Notes under the pieces: generated by a model | What the model saw: the letters and a program-made list of their open reading frames with translations, nothing else | What the model was told of the DNA's origin: nothing | Databases searched by the model: none | Part shown: in pieces, positions 53,965 to 62,446 of the stretch | Position numbering within the stretch: position 1 is the stretch's first letter | How the letters are laid out: each line of letters opens with the position of its first letter | Assembly: GCF_900129125.1 (NCBI RefSeq) | Contig: NZ_FQVJ01000005.1 | Span: 62,001 to 126,000 of the forward strand | Length of the DNA: 64,000 nucleotides | Reading direction: 5' to 3' | From: Acidocella aminolytica 101 = DSM 11237 | GTDB taxonomy: Bacteria > Pseudomonadota > Alphaproteobacteria > Acetobacterales > Acetobacteraceae | Program-made: the position numbers and the translations under genes

Positions 53965-55923
53965 ATGGACGACCTGCATCTACCCGCTGGCGCCGCGGCT
54001 GGAATTTCCAGCACCGGGCGCCACCCGATGACCCCGCTGGATGCCTCCGAGATCCGCCAGGCGGTTGCAATTATCAAAGCCGATGCAGATTTTGGAGAGG
54101 AGTTTCTGTTCGAGGTGATCGAGCTGAAGGAACCGCCTTTGGCCGCCATGACCGCCTATACCGAGGGAAAGGCTTGGCCACGTGAGGCCCGGGCCAATGT
54201 GTTTCTGGCGGATAAGCCCGGCGTGTGGCGCCTGAGCCTTTCCCTGACCGATGAGGTGGTGACATCCAAGAGCTTCCACCCCGAGGCTCGGCCGATGATC
54301 CAGCTGGAGCAGTTCATCCAGATCGAGGATATTGTGCGCGCGCACCCGGATTTTATCGCCGCCTGCGCCAAGCGCGGCATTACGGATATGAGAAAAGTGT
54401 GCGTGGACCCATGGTCAGCCGGGAATTTCAACGTGCCTGGCGAGGAAGGGGGCTACCTCTCCCACACTTTCGCGTGGCTGCGGCTTTATCAGGACGAGAA
54501 TTTCTATGCCCACCCCATTGAGGGTGTGAATGCGGTTGTGGACATCAAGGCGGGCAAGGTGATCCGCGTGGATGATTACGGCGCGGACGTGCCCGTGCCG
54601 ATGGGGGAGTTCAATTACGAGGCGCAGTTCCGCACCGAATTCCGCAAAGCTCTGAAGCCGCTGGATATCATTCAGCCGGAAGGGGCGAGCTTTGAACTGA
54701 ATGAGCGCGTGATCACCTGGGATAAATGGCGCTGCGTGATTGGCTTTAACGCCCGTGAGGGGCTGACGCTGCACGACATTGCCTATGACGGACGGCCAAT
54801 TATCAACCGTGCCTCCATTGCTGAGATGGTGGTGCCGTATGGCGTGCCGGAGAATGGGCATTTCCGTAAAAACGTGTTTGACATTGGCGAATATGGGCTG
54901 GGGAAACTGACCAACTCATTGACGCTGGGCTGCGATTGCCTAGGGCATATCGCCTATCTCGACGCTGATTTGAACACGATGCACGGCGATATTTTCCATA
55001 TCGAGAAGGCCATCTGCATCCATGAAGAAGATGATGGGATTCTCTGGAAACATTGGGATTTCCGTACTGAGCGCACGGAGGTGCGGCGCGGGCGCAAGCT
55101 GGTGATCTCTTCCATCTGCACCGTCGGCAATTATGAATATGCGTTCTACTGGCATTTCGACCAGGCGGGTATGATCCAGTTTGAGATGAAGGCCACCGGA
55201 ATTATCAATACCTCCGCCTGTATTCCTGGCCAGCCTGGCAAATATGGGGTGGAGGTGGCCCCCGGCGTGCAAGGGCATATTCATCAGCACGCATTTTGCG
55301 CACGGCTGGAGATGGCCGTGGATGGCCCCGGCAATTCCATTGTAGAATGCAACAGCTATGCGGAGGAGGATGACGCCAAAAACCCCTATGGCAACGCCTT
55401 CTACCAGCAGGACACGGTGCTGAAGACTGAGCTGGAAGCCTGCCGCAAGGCCAGCCCGGAAACTCACCGCTATTGGAAGGTAATCAACCCCAACAAGTTC
55501 AACCATACCGGCAAGCCTGTGGGTTATAAGCTGATGCCGGAATCTACCCTCACGCCGTATTTCAAACCCGGCTCACCGTCCGGTATCCGTTCTGGATTCA
55601 TGAAAAACCATCTCTGGGTCACGAAGTTTGATGCGGAGGAACGTTATCCGGCGGGAGAATACATGAATCATTCCACCAGCGCGGGCGGGGTTGAGGATTT
55701 CGTGAAGCAAAACCGCAACCTGGAAAATACGGACCTCGTGCTGTGGCATGTGTTCGGACTGCATCATCAGGTGCGGACCGAGGACTTCCCGGTGCAACCT
55801 TGCATCAAAACCGGATTCAAGCTGATGCCGACAGGGTTTTTCGACCAAAACCCCGGCATTGATGTGGCACCCGGTGTGAACAAGGCCAGCAAGCTGCACG
55901 GCTCTGGCTGCTGCGGCGGATAA
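53965..55923 (+). CDS. copper-containing primary-amine oxidase (TPQ cofactor)
   Basis: Oxidises a primary amine to aldehyde, ammonia and H2O2. The 652 residues, with no signal peptide, resemble Arthrobacter-type phenethylamine/histamine oxidases in length. The TPQ precursor is Tyr390 in TVGNYEYAFYW. Copper ligands are His440 and His442 (HIHQHAF) and probably His601 in the HHQVRTEDFP segment. The catalytic base Asp lies in VFDIGEYGLG and the LGCDCLG disulfide segment follows. The protein ends GSGCCGG, an unusual Cys pair. GGAG lies about 12 bases before the ATG. An APC permease follows on the same strand. Confidence 0.95.
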   Translation: MDDLHLPAGAAAGISSTGRHPMTPLDASEIRQAVAIIKADADFGEEFLFEVIELKEPPLAAMTAYTEGKAWPREARANVFLADKPGVWRLSLSLTDEVVTSKSFHPEARPMIQLEQFIQIEDIVRAHPDFIAACAKRGITDMRKVCVDPWSAGNFNVPGEEGGYLSHTFAWLRLYQDENFYAHPIEGVNAVVDIKAGKVIRVDDYGADVPVPMGEFNYEAQFRTEFRKALKPLDIIQPEGASFELNERVITWDKWRCVIGFNAREGLTLHDIAYDGRPIINRASIAEMVVPYGVPENGHFRKNVFDIGEYGLGKLTNSLTLGCDCLGHIAYLDADLNTMHGDIFHIEKAICIHEEDDGILWKHWDFRTERTEVRRGRKLVISSICTVGNYEYAFYWHFDQAGMIQFEMKATGIINTSACIPGQPGKYGVEVAPGVQGHIHQHAFCARLEMAVDGPGNSIVECNSYAEEDDAKNPYGNAFYQQDTVLKTELEACRKASPETHRYWKVINPNKFNHTGKPVGYKLMPESTLTPYFKPGSPSGIRSGFMKNHLWVTKFDAEERYPAGEYMNHSTSAGGVEDFVKQNRNLENTDLVLWHVFGLHHQVRTEDFPVQPCIKTGFKLMPTGFFDQNPGIDVAPGVNKASKLHGSGCCGG

Positions 55924-55985
55924 GCATATTCAGCATGTCCATACGCAAATTCGGCATGTTGTTTGCATTCTAACTTTTAACGCTT

Positions 55986-56019
55986 GCGGTTTTACCGGGG
56001 GACGCCCCGGTAAAACCGC
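55986..56019 (+). other. perfect 15-bp hairpin between amine oxidase and permease
   Basis: GCGGTTTTACCGGGG and its exact complement flank a GACG tetraloop. No T-run follows on either strand, so it is not a clear intrinsic terminator. It begins 63 bases after the oxidase stop and ends 15 bases before the permease ribosome-binding site. It could be an attenuator, an mRNA stability element, or a repeated element seen once here. Confidence 0.75.
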
Positions 56020-56048
56020 GGCTAAGTTTCAACCAGGAGGCTTTTTGT

Positions 56049-57455
56049 ATGGTAGCTACGACGGACGTTGCCGCTCATGCCCCACCGCAGCTTAAGCATG
56101 GTGTGCTGAACCGCTTTGAAATGATGGGGCAATCCATCGCCAATATCGCTCCTACCCTGACGCCAGCGCTGAACATCTCCGTGGTCGCGGGCTTGGCCGG
56201 GGTGGGCTCGTGGATGGCGTATCTGATCGCCACGGTTGGGCTTGTGTTCGTTGGAGCCTGCATCTCTGTTCTGGCTCGGCGCCACCCGGAGGCCGGGTCT
56301 TATTTTGTGTATATCGGCCGCAATTTCGGGCCAGTCTCGGGCGCACTGGCGGGTTGGGCAATGATTCTTGCCTATTTGACCACCGCCGCTGCCGTGGTGT
56401 TCGGCGTACCGCTGTTCCTGGGAAATTTGCTAGCGGTGTTCCATATCACACTGTCCAATACTGCACTGACTGTGATCGCGGTGCTGTTCCTGGGGGCGGT
56501 GGTATTCGCGGCGTACCGTGACATTCAGCTTTCCTCCCGCGCGGCGCTTGTGCTGGAATCCGTCTCCATTGGCATTATCATCATCATCACCGCCATTGTT
56601 ATCGGCAAGCATGGCACGGTCGTGGACCCAGTGCAGCTTGATATCGGCAAGATCCATTTCGGCGCAGTGATGTCCGCGCTGGTGTTCGGCGTGTTCAGCT
56701 TCGTGGGCTTTGAAAGCGCGGCCACATTGGCCAAGGAATCCGCCAACCCGCACAAGAACGTGCCATTCGCCGTGGTCGGCTCCGCTGCCGTGGCGGGGAT
56801 TTTCTTTGTGATCATCTCCTACTGCATGGTGATGGGCATGGATGACAATGCCGGCGCCATCGGCGGGTCCTCCTCGCCCTTCGCCGCAATGACCAGCAAA
56901 GCAGGCTTACCCTGGGCCGCAGGCGTGGTGTATTTCGCCGCCATCGTCAGCGCCTTTGCCTGCGCGCTGGCCTGCATCAATGCCAGCTCGCGTATTCTGT
57001 ACTCCATGGGGCGTTATCAGTTCCTGCATGGCTCCATGGGGTTGGTACACAAGACCCATAAAACCCCGCACATGGCGGTGCTAGCCTCCGGCGCGCTGGC
57101 GCTGATCCTGATCCTGGCGCTGCTACCGCAAGGTTTCCTCAACGCCTTTGGTCTCACCGGCACCATCGCCACCTATGGGTTTGTGGTTGTGTATTTCGCC
57201 GTCTGCATCACCGCCCCGGTGGATGCCTACCGCAACGGCGCGGGCAGCCCTGTGCATATCCTGCTCGGCGTGCTGGGAGCGGTACTGATGGGCTTTGTAA
57301 TTTACAGCTCTGTGGTGCCCTTCCCCGAAGCGCCGTTTAACGCCCTGCCCCCAGCCTTCCTGATTTATATGCTGATCGGGCTGGTCTGGTTCCTGGTGCT
57401 GAAAGCGAAATCCCCGCAGGTGCTGGCGAGTATTGCCAACGATATGGAAGGCTGA
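56049..57455 (+). CDS. APC-family amino acid/amine permease (copy 1)
   Basis: A 468-residue inner-membrane transporter with about 12 hydrophobic segments. The N-terminal segment GQSIANIAPTLTPAL and the FGVFSFVGFESAATLAKE stretch in the middle are hallmarks of the amino acid-polyamine-organocation family. AGGAGG lies 8 bases before the ATG. It is next to the amine oxidase, so import of the oxidase substrate is the likely role. A paralogue lies at 59920. A strong terminator follows. Confidence 0.88.
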   Translation: MVATTDVAAHAPPQLKHGVLNRFEMMGQSIANIAPTLTPALNISVVAGLAGVGSWMAYLIATVGLVFVGACISVLARRHPEAGSYFVYIGRNFGPVSGALAGWAMILAYLTTAAAVVFGVPLFLGNLLAVFHITLSNTALTVIAVLFLGAVVFAAYRDIQLSSRAALVLESVSIGIIIIITAIVIGKHGTVVDPVQLDIGKIHFGAVMSALVFGVFSFVGFESAATLAKESANPHKNVPFAVVGSAAVAGIFFVIISYCMVMGMDDNAGAIGGSSSPFAAMTSKAGLPWAAGVVYFAAIVSAFACALACINASSRILYSMGRYQFLHGSMGLVHKTHKTPHMAVLASGALALILILALLPQGFLNAFGLTGTIATYGFVVVYFAVCITAPVDAYRNGAGSPVHILLGVLGAVLMGFVIYSSVVPFPEAPFNALPPAFLIYMLIGLVWFLVLKAKSPQVLASIANDMEG

Positions 57456-57476
57456 AGCCAACGGCTTTCCTCAACC

Positions 57477-57506
57477 GGCCCCAGGTGCAAACCTGGGGCC
57501 TTTTTT
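57477..57506 (+). terminator. intrinsic terminator after the amine oxidase-permease pair
   Basis: A perfect 10-bp stem (GGCCCCAGGT / ACCTGGGGCC) with a GCAA loop, followed by TTTTTT. Confidence 0.9.
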
Positions 57507-57556
57507 GACCATTGACTTCTGTTTCAAGCCGAAGTACCCGCAGCTTCACCTCTTGT

Positions 57557-57631
57557 GGCGGCGTAGCTCAGTGGTAGAGCAGGGGAATCATAATCCCTTG
57601 GTCGGTGGTTCAAATCCGCCCGCCGCTACCA
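57557..57631 (+). tRNA. tRNA-Met (CAT), elongator type, CCA encoded
   Basis: A 75-base cloverleaf. Acceptor GGCGGCG pairs with CGCCGCT (one G-T), D-arm GCTC/GAGC, anticodon stem GGGGA/TCCCT with a G-T, loop ATCATAA giving anticodon CAT, T-arm GGTGG TTCAAAT CCGCC, discriminator A and encoded CCA. The G-T first pair and loop match alphaproteobacterial elongator Met. A tRNA-Ile2 with modified CAU cannot be formally excluded. Confidence 0.92.
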
Positions 57632-57692
57632 TGAGGGGCTCTCCGGGCGCTGGTCTGGTCCCGCCCGGATTAATTCTCTCACCAACCTGATC

Positions 57693-58994
57693 TTATGGAT
57701 ACAAGCCGCGCTCGTTACGGGCTTGAAGGATCCGCTCGCAGGCGACCACGAAGGCGCCGGTGCGGAGGCTGAAATTATATTTCTCACAAGTGGCCCAGAT
57801 ATGGTGCAGCGCGCCGGTGATGATTTTATCCAGCCGCAGATTAATCTCCTCCTCGCTCCAGAAGAAGGATGAAAAATCCTGCACCCATTCGAAATAAGAT
57901 ACGATGACGCCACCCGAGTTGCAGATCACGTCCGGCAGAACAGTGATACCGCGCGAAGCTAGAATGTCGTCCGCGCCCGGCACGGTGGGGCCGTTTGCGG
58001 CTTCCAGAACCAGCTTGGCGCGCAGGCGCTCGGCCCGGCGCTCGGTGATCTGACCTTCAAGAGCGGCGGGTATGATCACATCCACATCCGCGCCCCAGAA
58101 ATCCTCAAGACCCAGAATTTCACCGCCGGAAAAGCCCGCCACGGAGCCGTGCGTCAACACATGCTCGGTCAGCGCCGCAACATCCAGCCCGTTGCTGTTA
58201 AACACGCCGCCACCATGGTCCTGCACCGCGACCACCTTGGCGCCGGAATGGGCAAACAGCTCAGCCGCGTTGGCCCCCACATTGCCGAACCCCTGAATGG
58301 CGACACGCGCGCCCTCCATGGGGATTTTCAGCCGCCGCATGGCTTCGCGTCCGGTCACGAACACACCGCGCCCGGTGGCCTTTACCCGCCCCAGCGAGCC
58401 GCCCAGACTAATTGGCTTGCCGGTAACCACGCCGGTGGTGGTGGCACCAACATTGGCGGAGTAAGTGTCCATCATCCAGGCCATGGTCTGGGCGTTGGTG
58501 TTCACATCCGGCGCCGGAATGTCCCGCTGCGGGCCGATAATAATGCCGATCTCGCTGGTATAACGGCGGGTGACGCGCTCAAGCTCCTGATTCGAAAGCA
58601 TTTTTGGGTCCAGCCGGATGCCGCCTTTGGCGCCGCCAAAAGGCAGGTTCACGGCGGCATTCTTCACCGTCATCCAGGCGGAAAGCGCCATCACCTCTTC
58701 CAGTGTTACATCCGGGTGGTAGCGCACACCGCCTTTGCCGGGTCCGCGTGAGAGGCTGTGCTGGACGCGATAGCCTTCAAAATGCGCGATCTCGCCGCTA
58801 TCGAGCTGAATGGGCACATCCACGATCAGCACGCGCTTAGGGCGGAGCAGCGTGCCGGACCAGCGGGCAAGGTCGCCCATATAAGGCAAAACGCGATCGA
58901 CCTGGGCGAGATAAGTGCCCCAGGGGCTTTCCGGCTTAGGCGAGACATAAGACAAATTCGCGGAGTAAACAGGACTATGTTGAGTATCAGCCAT
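57693..58994 (-). CDS. Glu/Leu/Phe/Val-type glutamate dehydrogenase
   Basis: Reversible oxidative deamination of glutamate to 2-oxoglutarate. The 433 residues include [11 protein letters not shown], the catalytic Lys region [23 protein letters not shown], and the nucleotide fold [12 protein letters not shown]. The IPAPDVNTN context and size are those of the hexameric small NAD(P) glutamate dehydrogenases. The ATG at 58994 has AAGGGA upstream. Its stop lies about 60 bases beyond the tRNA on the opposite strand. It may assimilate ammonia released by the amine oxidase. Confidence 0.92.
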   Translation of the reverse strand: MADTQHSPVYSANLSYVSPKPESPWGTYLAQVDRVLPYMGDLARWSGTLLRPKRVLIVDVPIQLDSGEIAHFEGYRVQHSLSRGPGKGGVRYHPDVTLEEVMALSAWMTVKNAAVNLPFGGAKGGIRLDPKMLSNQELERVTRRYTSEIGIIIGPQRDIPAPDVNTNAQTMAWMMDTYSANVGATTTGVVTGKPISLGGSLGRVKATGRGVFVTGREAMRRLKIPMEGARVAIQGFGNVGANAAELFAHSGAKVVAVQDHGGGVFNSNGLDVAALTEHVLTHGSVAGFSGGEILGLEDFWGADVDVIIPAALEGQITERRAERLRAKLVLEAANGPTVPGADDILASRGITVLPDVICNSGGVIVSYFEWVQDFSSFFWSEEEINLRLDKIITGALHHIWATCEKYNFSLRTGAFVVACERILQARNERGLYP

Positions 58995-59216
58995 ATTGTT
59001 TCCCTTTGTTTGATCCGTATTCTTATTATTGCGCCCAGACACACGGCCTGAGCGAGGCAAAAGGCAGTCGGCAAGAAACTTTATTTATACAGGAATCTAC
59101 ACCCGCTAATCTGACCCGTCAGCCGCTCCCAACTGAGAGGCAGGGCTGCGTTGGCGGCAGTGGCTGGAGGCTAGGGCTGTGTTTAGCATGAAGTTTGGGC
59201 ACCGGAAGTGATTAAA

Positions 59217-59678
59217 ATGAGCGCACTTCTCCCCTCCCTTCACCGAAGAAGACGCCCGCACCAAGGTTCGGCTGTCGGAAGATGGCTGGAACAGCCGTAA
59301 TCCCGAGAAGGTATCGCTGGTTTACACGTCGGACAGCCAATGGTGAAACCGTGCGGAATTTATCACCGGCCAGGCCGAGATCGTCGCGTTTCTGACCCGC
59401 AAATGGGACTAGAATCTGGATTACCGGCTGATCAAGGGGCTTTGGAGCTTTACCGGCAACCGAATCTCCGTGCGCTTTGCCTAGAATGGCACGATGGCAA
59501 CGGCAACTGGTTCCGCTCCTACGGCAATGGGAGCTGGGAATTCGACGCGGACGGACTAATGCAGCCCCGCTTTGCCAGCGTTAGCGACCCGCCCCCGCAA
59601 GAGAGCAAGCGAAAACTCCACTGGCCGCTCGGCCACTGGCCCGACGCGCATCCGGGCCTCAGCGAATTGGGTCTTTAA
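59217..59678 (+). pseudogene. broken DUF1348 (NTF2-like) gene
   Basis: The frame reads a DUF1348 protein: [48 protein letters not shown], then, one frame over, [29 protein letters not shown] and HPGLSELGL. It carries stops at 59344 (TGA where TGG-CGA would give Trp-Arg), 59410 (TAG) and 59482 (TAG), the last made by a one-base deletion that also shifts frame before EWHD. The N-terminal region also lacks an in-frame start. The remainder aligns well along its length, so decay is recent. Confidence 0.85.
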
Positions 59679-59700
59679 CCCACCACGCCAGGAAACCGAC

Positions 59701-59736
59701 AGCCAGCCCCTTCATGAAGGTGGGGTGGCTTTTTAG
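59701..59736 (+). terminator. terminator-like hairpin
   Basis: A 9-bp stem with one bulge (AGCCAGCCCC / GGGGTGGCT) and a TTTTT tail, just after the DUF1348 remnant. Confidence 0.65.
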
Positions 59737-59826
59737 CCTACCCCTATTAAAATTGCTTATTTTTTAATCTTTTTTCCCGCGCACGTTGGTGGCCGAATCT
59801 AATTTGCATATTTTTTCACTTTTCCC

Positions 59827-59855
59827 TTGAACCACGGTCGCCAGTCAAATAAAAA
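59827..59855 (+). promoter_or_regulatory. candidate promoter of the second permease
   Basis: TTGAAC and TAAAAA are separated by 17 bases in an AT-rich stretch about 65 bases before the permease ATG. Moderate match to sigma-70 consensus. Confidence 0.4.
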
Positions 59856-59919
59856 AAATTGCTCTACAGGAAACAATCTTTCCGGTCCTTATAAAATCCC
59901 TTTTTGGAGAACAAGTCCG

Positions 59920-61308
59920 ATGTCGGAGTTGCGCAAGGATAGCCTTTCGCTCTTGGAAGCCCTTGGCCAGTCGGTTGCCAACGTCTCCCCTACCCTGACC
60001 CCAGCGGTAGCGGTGGCCGTGGTGGCGGGCATGGCAGGCACCGCCTCCTGGCTGGTTTATGTGCTGGCGACGGTGTCGCTCGTTATTATCGGCATTAACA
60101 TCGGCAAGCTCGCCTCGAAGATTTCAGCGGCGGGATCATTCTTCATCTATGTCTCACGTGGGCTTGGGCCTGGCTGGGGGATCTTGTCTGGCTGGGCGAT
60201 GTTGGCGGCGTATCTTTTCACCGCCATGGCCCTCACTGCCGCAACGGGGCTGTTTCTGCAGGACCTGCTGTCCGCCTTTGGCCTGCCGGTTTTGCCAAGA
60301 GCCGTCTTGTTTACACTAATCTCCATTGGCGTCTGGCTACTGGCGGTGCGCGATGTACGCATCTCCTCACGCGTTGGACTGACTATTGAAGCTGTCTCCA
60401 TGAGCATCATTCTGCTCGTTTGCCTGATCTCCTGGCACGCCCATGGTTTCGCGCTGGATGTGAAGCAGGACACGCTTTCAGGCGCGTCTTTTTCATCCGT
60501 GGCGCAGGCGATTGTGTTCGGTATCTTCTCTTATGTCGGGTTTGAAAGTGCGGCCACTCTCGGCAAGGAAACACGGAACCCGAACATCGTGATCCCCCGC
60601 GCGGTGATTTTAACGCCGATCATCGCGGGCATTTTCTTTGTCATCACCACCTACATCATCACCCAGGGGTTTGGTGACGATGCCGCCAAACTCGGCGCAA
60701 GCGCCGGACCTATGAATGCGCTCGTATCCGGCAAAAGTGAAGGGCTGACCCTGGCCATTTACATCGGCGCCAGCATCAGCTGCTTCGCCTGCGCGCTGGC
60801 CTCCATCAACGCATTCAGCCGTATGCTATTTTCCCTCGGCCGCTACCAACTGATGCATAGCAGCGTGGGAACGGTTCATGCTAGCCACAAAACGCCGCAT
60901 GTCGCTGTGACGATTGGCTGTGCGCTGAATGCCGTGGTCTGCGTTGCGTTCAGCAACCACGCTTATACTGATTTGCTCGGCTATTTCGGCACCATCGCCA
61001 GCTTTGGGTTCATTCTCGTCTATATGGCCTGTTCTATCGCCGCCCCGGCATTGCTGCGGAAAATGGGAAAAGCCTCCACCGGAGATTACATCATGGGGGC
61101 CTTGGGGACGGTTCTTATGGGCCTGTCTCTCGCGGGTAGCCTGTACCCTGTTCCTGCCGCGCCGTATAATTATTTCCCTTATGGTTTTGCAGTGTACATG
61201 TTCGTTGGATTCGTATGGTTCGCGCTGCTGAAGTACAAGATGCCGCAAACATTATTGGGGCTTGAGCACGATATGGAAAGCGGTTCCTTCGACCTTCAAA
61301 AGACCTGA
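59920..61308 (+). CDS. APC-family amino acid/amine permease (copy 2)
   Basis: A 462-residue paralogue of the permease at 56049, sharing the GQSVANVSPTLTPAV start, IFSYVGFESAATLGKE, the INAFSRMLFSLGRYQ segment and the C-terminal YxFVGFVWFALL pattern. The ATG at 59920 has GGAGA about 11 bases upstream; a longer TTG-started frame from 59827 overlaps the candidate promoter and is not used. Between the two copies lie tRNA, glutamate dehydrogenase and a pseudogene. Substrate unknown. Confidence 0.88.
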   Translation: MSELRKDSLSLLEALGQSVANVSPTLTPAVAVAVVAGMAGTASWLVYVLATVSLVIIGINIGKLASKISAAGSFFIYVSRGLGPGWGILSGWAMLAAYLFTAMALTAATGLFLQDLLSAFGLPVLPRAVLFTLISIGVWLLAVRDVRISSRVGLTIEAVSMSIILLVCLISWHAHGFALDVKQDTLSGASFSSVAQAIVFGIFSYVGFESAATLGKETRNPNIVIPRAVILTPIIAGIFFVITTYIITQGFGDDAAKLGASAGPMNALVSGKSEGLTLAIYIGASISCFACALASINAFSRMLFSLGRYQLMHSSVGTVHASHKTPHVAVTIGCALNAVVCVAFSNHAYTDLLGYFGTIASFGFILVYMACSIAAPALLRKMGKASTGDYIMGALGTVLMGLSLAGSLYPVPAAPYNYFPYGFAVYMFVGFVWFALLKYKMPQTLLGLEHDMESGSFDLQKT

Positions 61309-61320
61309 CCACAACAAAAA

Positions 61321-61346
61321 GGCATGGCGGCCAGTTCCGCCATGCC
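61321..61346. terminator. intrinsic terminator between permease 2 and the MetA-like gene
   Basis: A perfect 10-bp stem (GGCATGGCGG / CCGCCATGCC) with a 6-base loop. On the minus strand it is followed by TTTTTG, so it serves the minus-strand gene best. Confidence 0.8.
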
Positions 61347-61368
61347 TTCACTATAAAATAACTAAATG

Positions 61369-62193
61369 TTAGCTCACGGGAACCAGGATGCGGAACCAGA
61401 AGCGCGTATCGTTGCCCGGGTAGTTGGTCTGCGTAACGTCGTGCGTCAGATAGCTTTGCAAAATAACCGGACCAAAATTATAGCCAACCAAGCCGCCCAT
61501 CGCGAACTGGCTCTGCTTATGATACCCGGAATAAGGCGTGCTGGTATCGGTTGAATAATAGCCAACCGGGCCGAAGCTCCACTTACCGTAGCTCGTTGTC
61601 GCGGTCAGATCGAGGTTCAGATAGTTCGGCACTTTCTGCGCATCAACAGAGGAGTTATCAACCTCGTTACCCAGAATCAGATTGGCGGTGAGGTTATAAC
61701 CATTCGCCGTATAAGACGCGGCAAAACGCTGGTTAATGGTAGTCGCATCGTTTGCGACAGGGCTGTGTAGCTTGGGATAGGTGCCGAGCAAGTAAGAAAC
61801 GCCCACACCATGCCCCAGATTCCACGCGAGTTGCCCAGCGAACCAGGGATTGTACCAGCCCTGCACATGGAAAGTCGGCGTGCTGGCTTCAGCCAGCGGG
61901 AAAGCGCCGAAAAGCTGCAAACGCGCACCCAGCAATTGAACAGGCGTAGACCAAGCAATAACCGGAATGGTAACGCCAAGCGTTTCTTTACCGTATTGGC
62001 CGTAATCCGTTGTATCCAGCAGATAGACGCCTTGCGGCAATGGCGCACCTGTCGCCAGGCCAACCGTTTCACCCGGCTGGGTCACAGAACCCGCCAAGGC
62101 CGGCGAAGCAATACCCGTGAGCGCGGAACCCGCGAGCAAGGCAAGCGCCATCTTCAGATGGCGGGCCGAACGCTTCCGTTCATGAAACTTCAT
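61369..62193 (-). CDS. outer-membrane MetA-pathway/SphA-like beta-barrel protein
   Basis: A 274-residue protein with a signal peptide (basic start, LALLAGSALTGIASPALAG). The mature chain has alternating Tyr/Trp-rich strands ending in a hydrophobic-aromatic C-terminus (RFWFRILVPVS), as expected of a barrel. The pattern resembles the phenol_MetA_deg/SphA-like transporter family, which takes up hydrophobic substrates. The ATG at 62193 has AGGGGGA upstream. Base composition is less GC-rich than the first 50 kb. Confidence 0.7.
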   Translation of the reverse strand: MKFHERKRSARHLKMALALLAGSALTGIASPALAGSVTQPGETVGLATGAPLPQGVYLLDTTDYGQYGKETLGVTIPVIAWSTPVQLLGARLQLFGAFPLAEASTPTFHVQGWYNPWFAGQLAWNLGHGVGVSYLLGTYPKLHSPVANDATTINQRFAASYTANGYNLTANLILGNEVDNSSVDAQKVPNYLNLDLTATTSYGKWSFGPVGYYSTDTSTPYSGYHKQSQFAMGGLVGYNFGPVILQSYLTHDVTQTNYPGNDTRFWFRILVPVS

Positions 62194-62446
62194 GTTTCCC
62201 CCTGTATTCTGTGGCAGCATTGAAAAGCCGCCCAATACGTTAATTTTACCTTGAACGTTCAGGCGCCATTGTTAGCGCTCTGAAGCTTCGTCTTCTCCAC
62301 GAAATGACATCGCAGACAAAACTCGGCAAAAACTAACACAGCACGTTTCGTGCCAAACCTACATTTATTGAAAACAAAGGGATTTTCCAACGACAGACCG
62401 TCTCAACCCTGTCATATTTTTCCGCACTGTTGCGAAAAAGGACAAA
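62194..62446. other. intergenic gap with no recognised element
   Basis: A 253-base AT-richer stretch between two minus-strand genes. No open frame, hairpin with T-run or repeat stands out. Confidence 0.4.

Noticed and set aside
57557-57631. tRNA-Met as an integration site for a mobile element
   Set aside because: No integrase, no repeat of the tRNA 3' end downstream was seen in the window.
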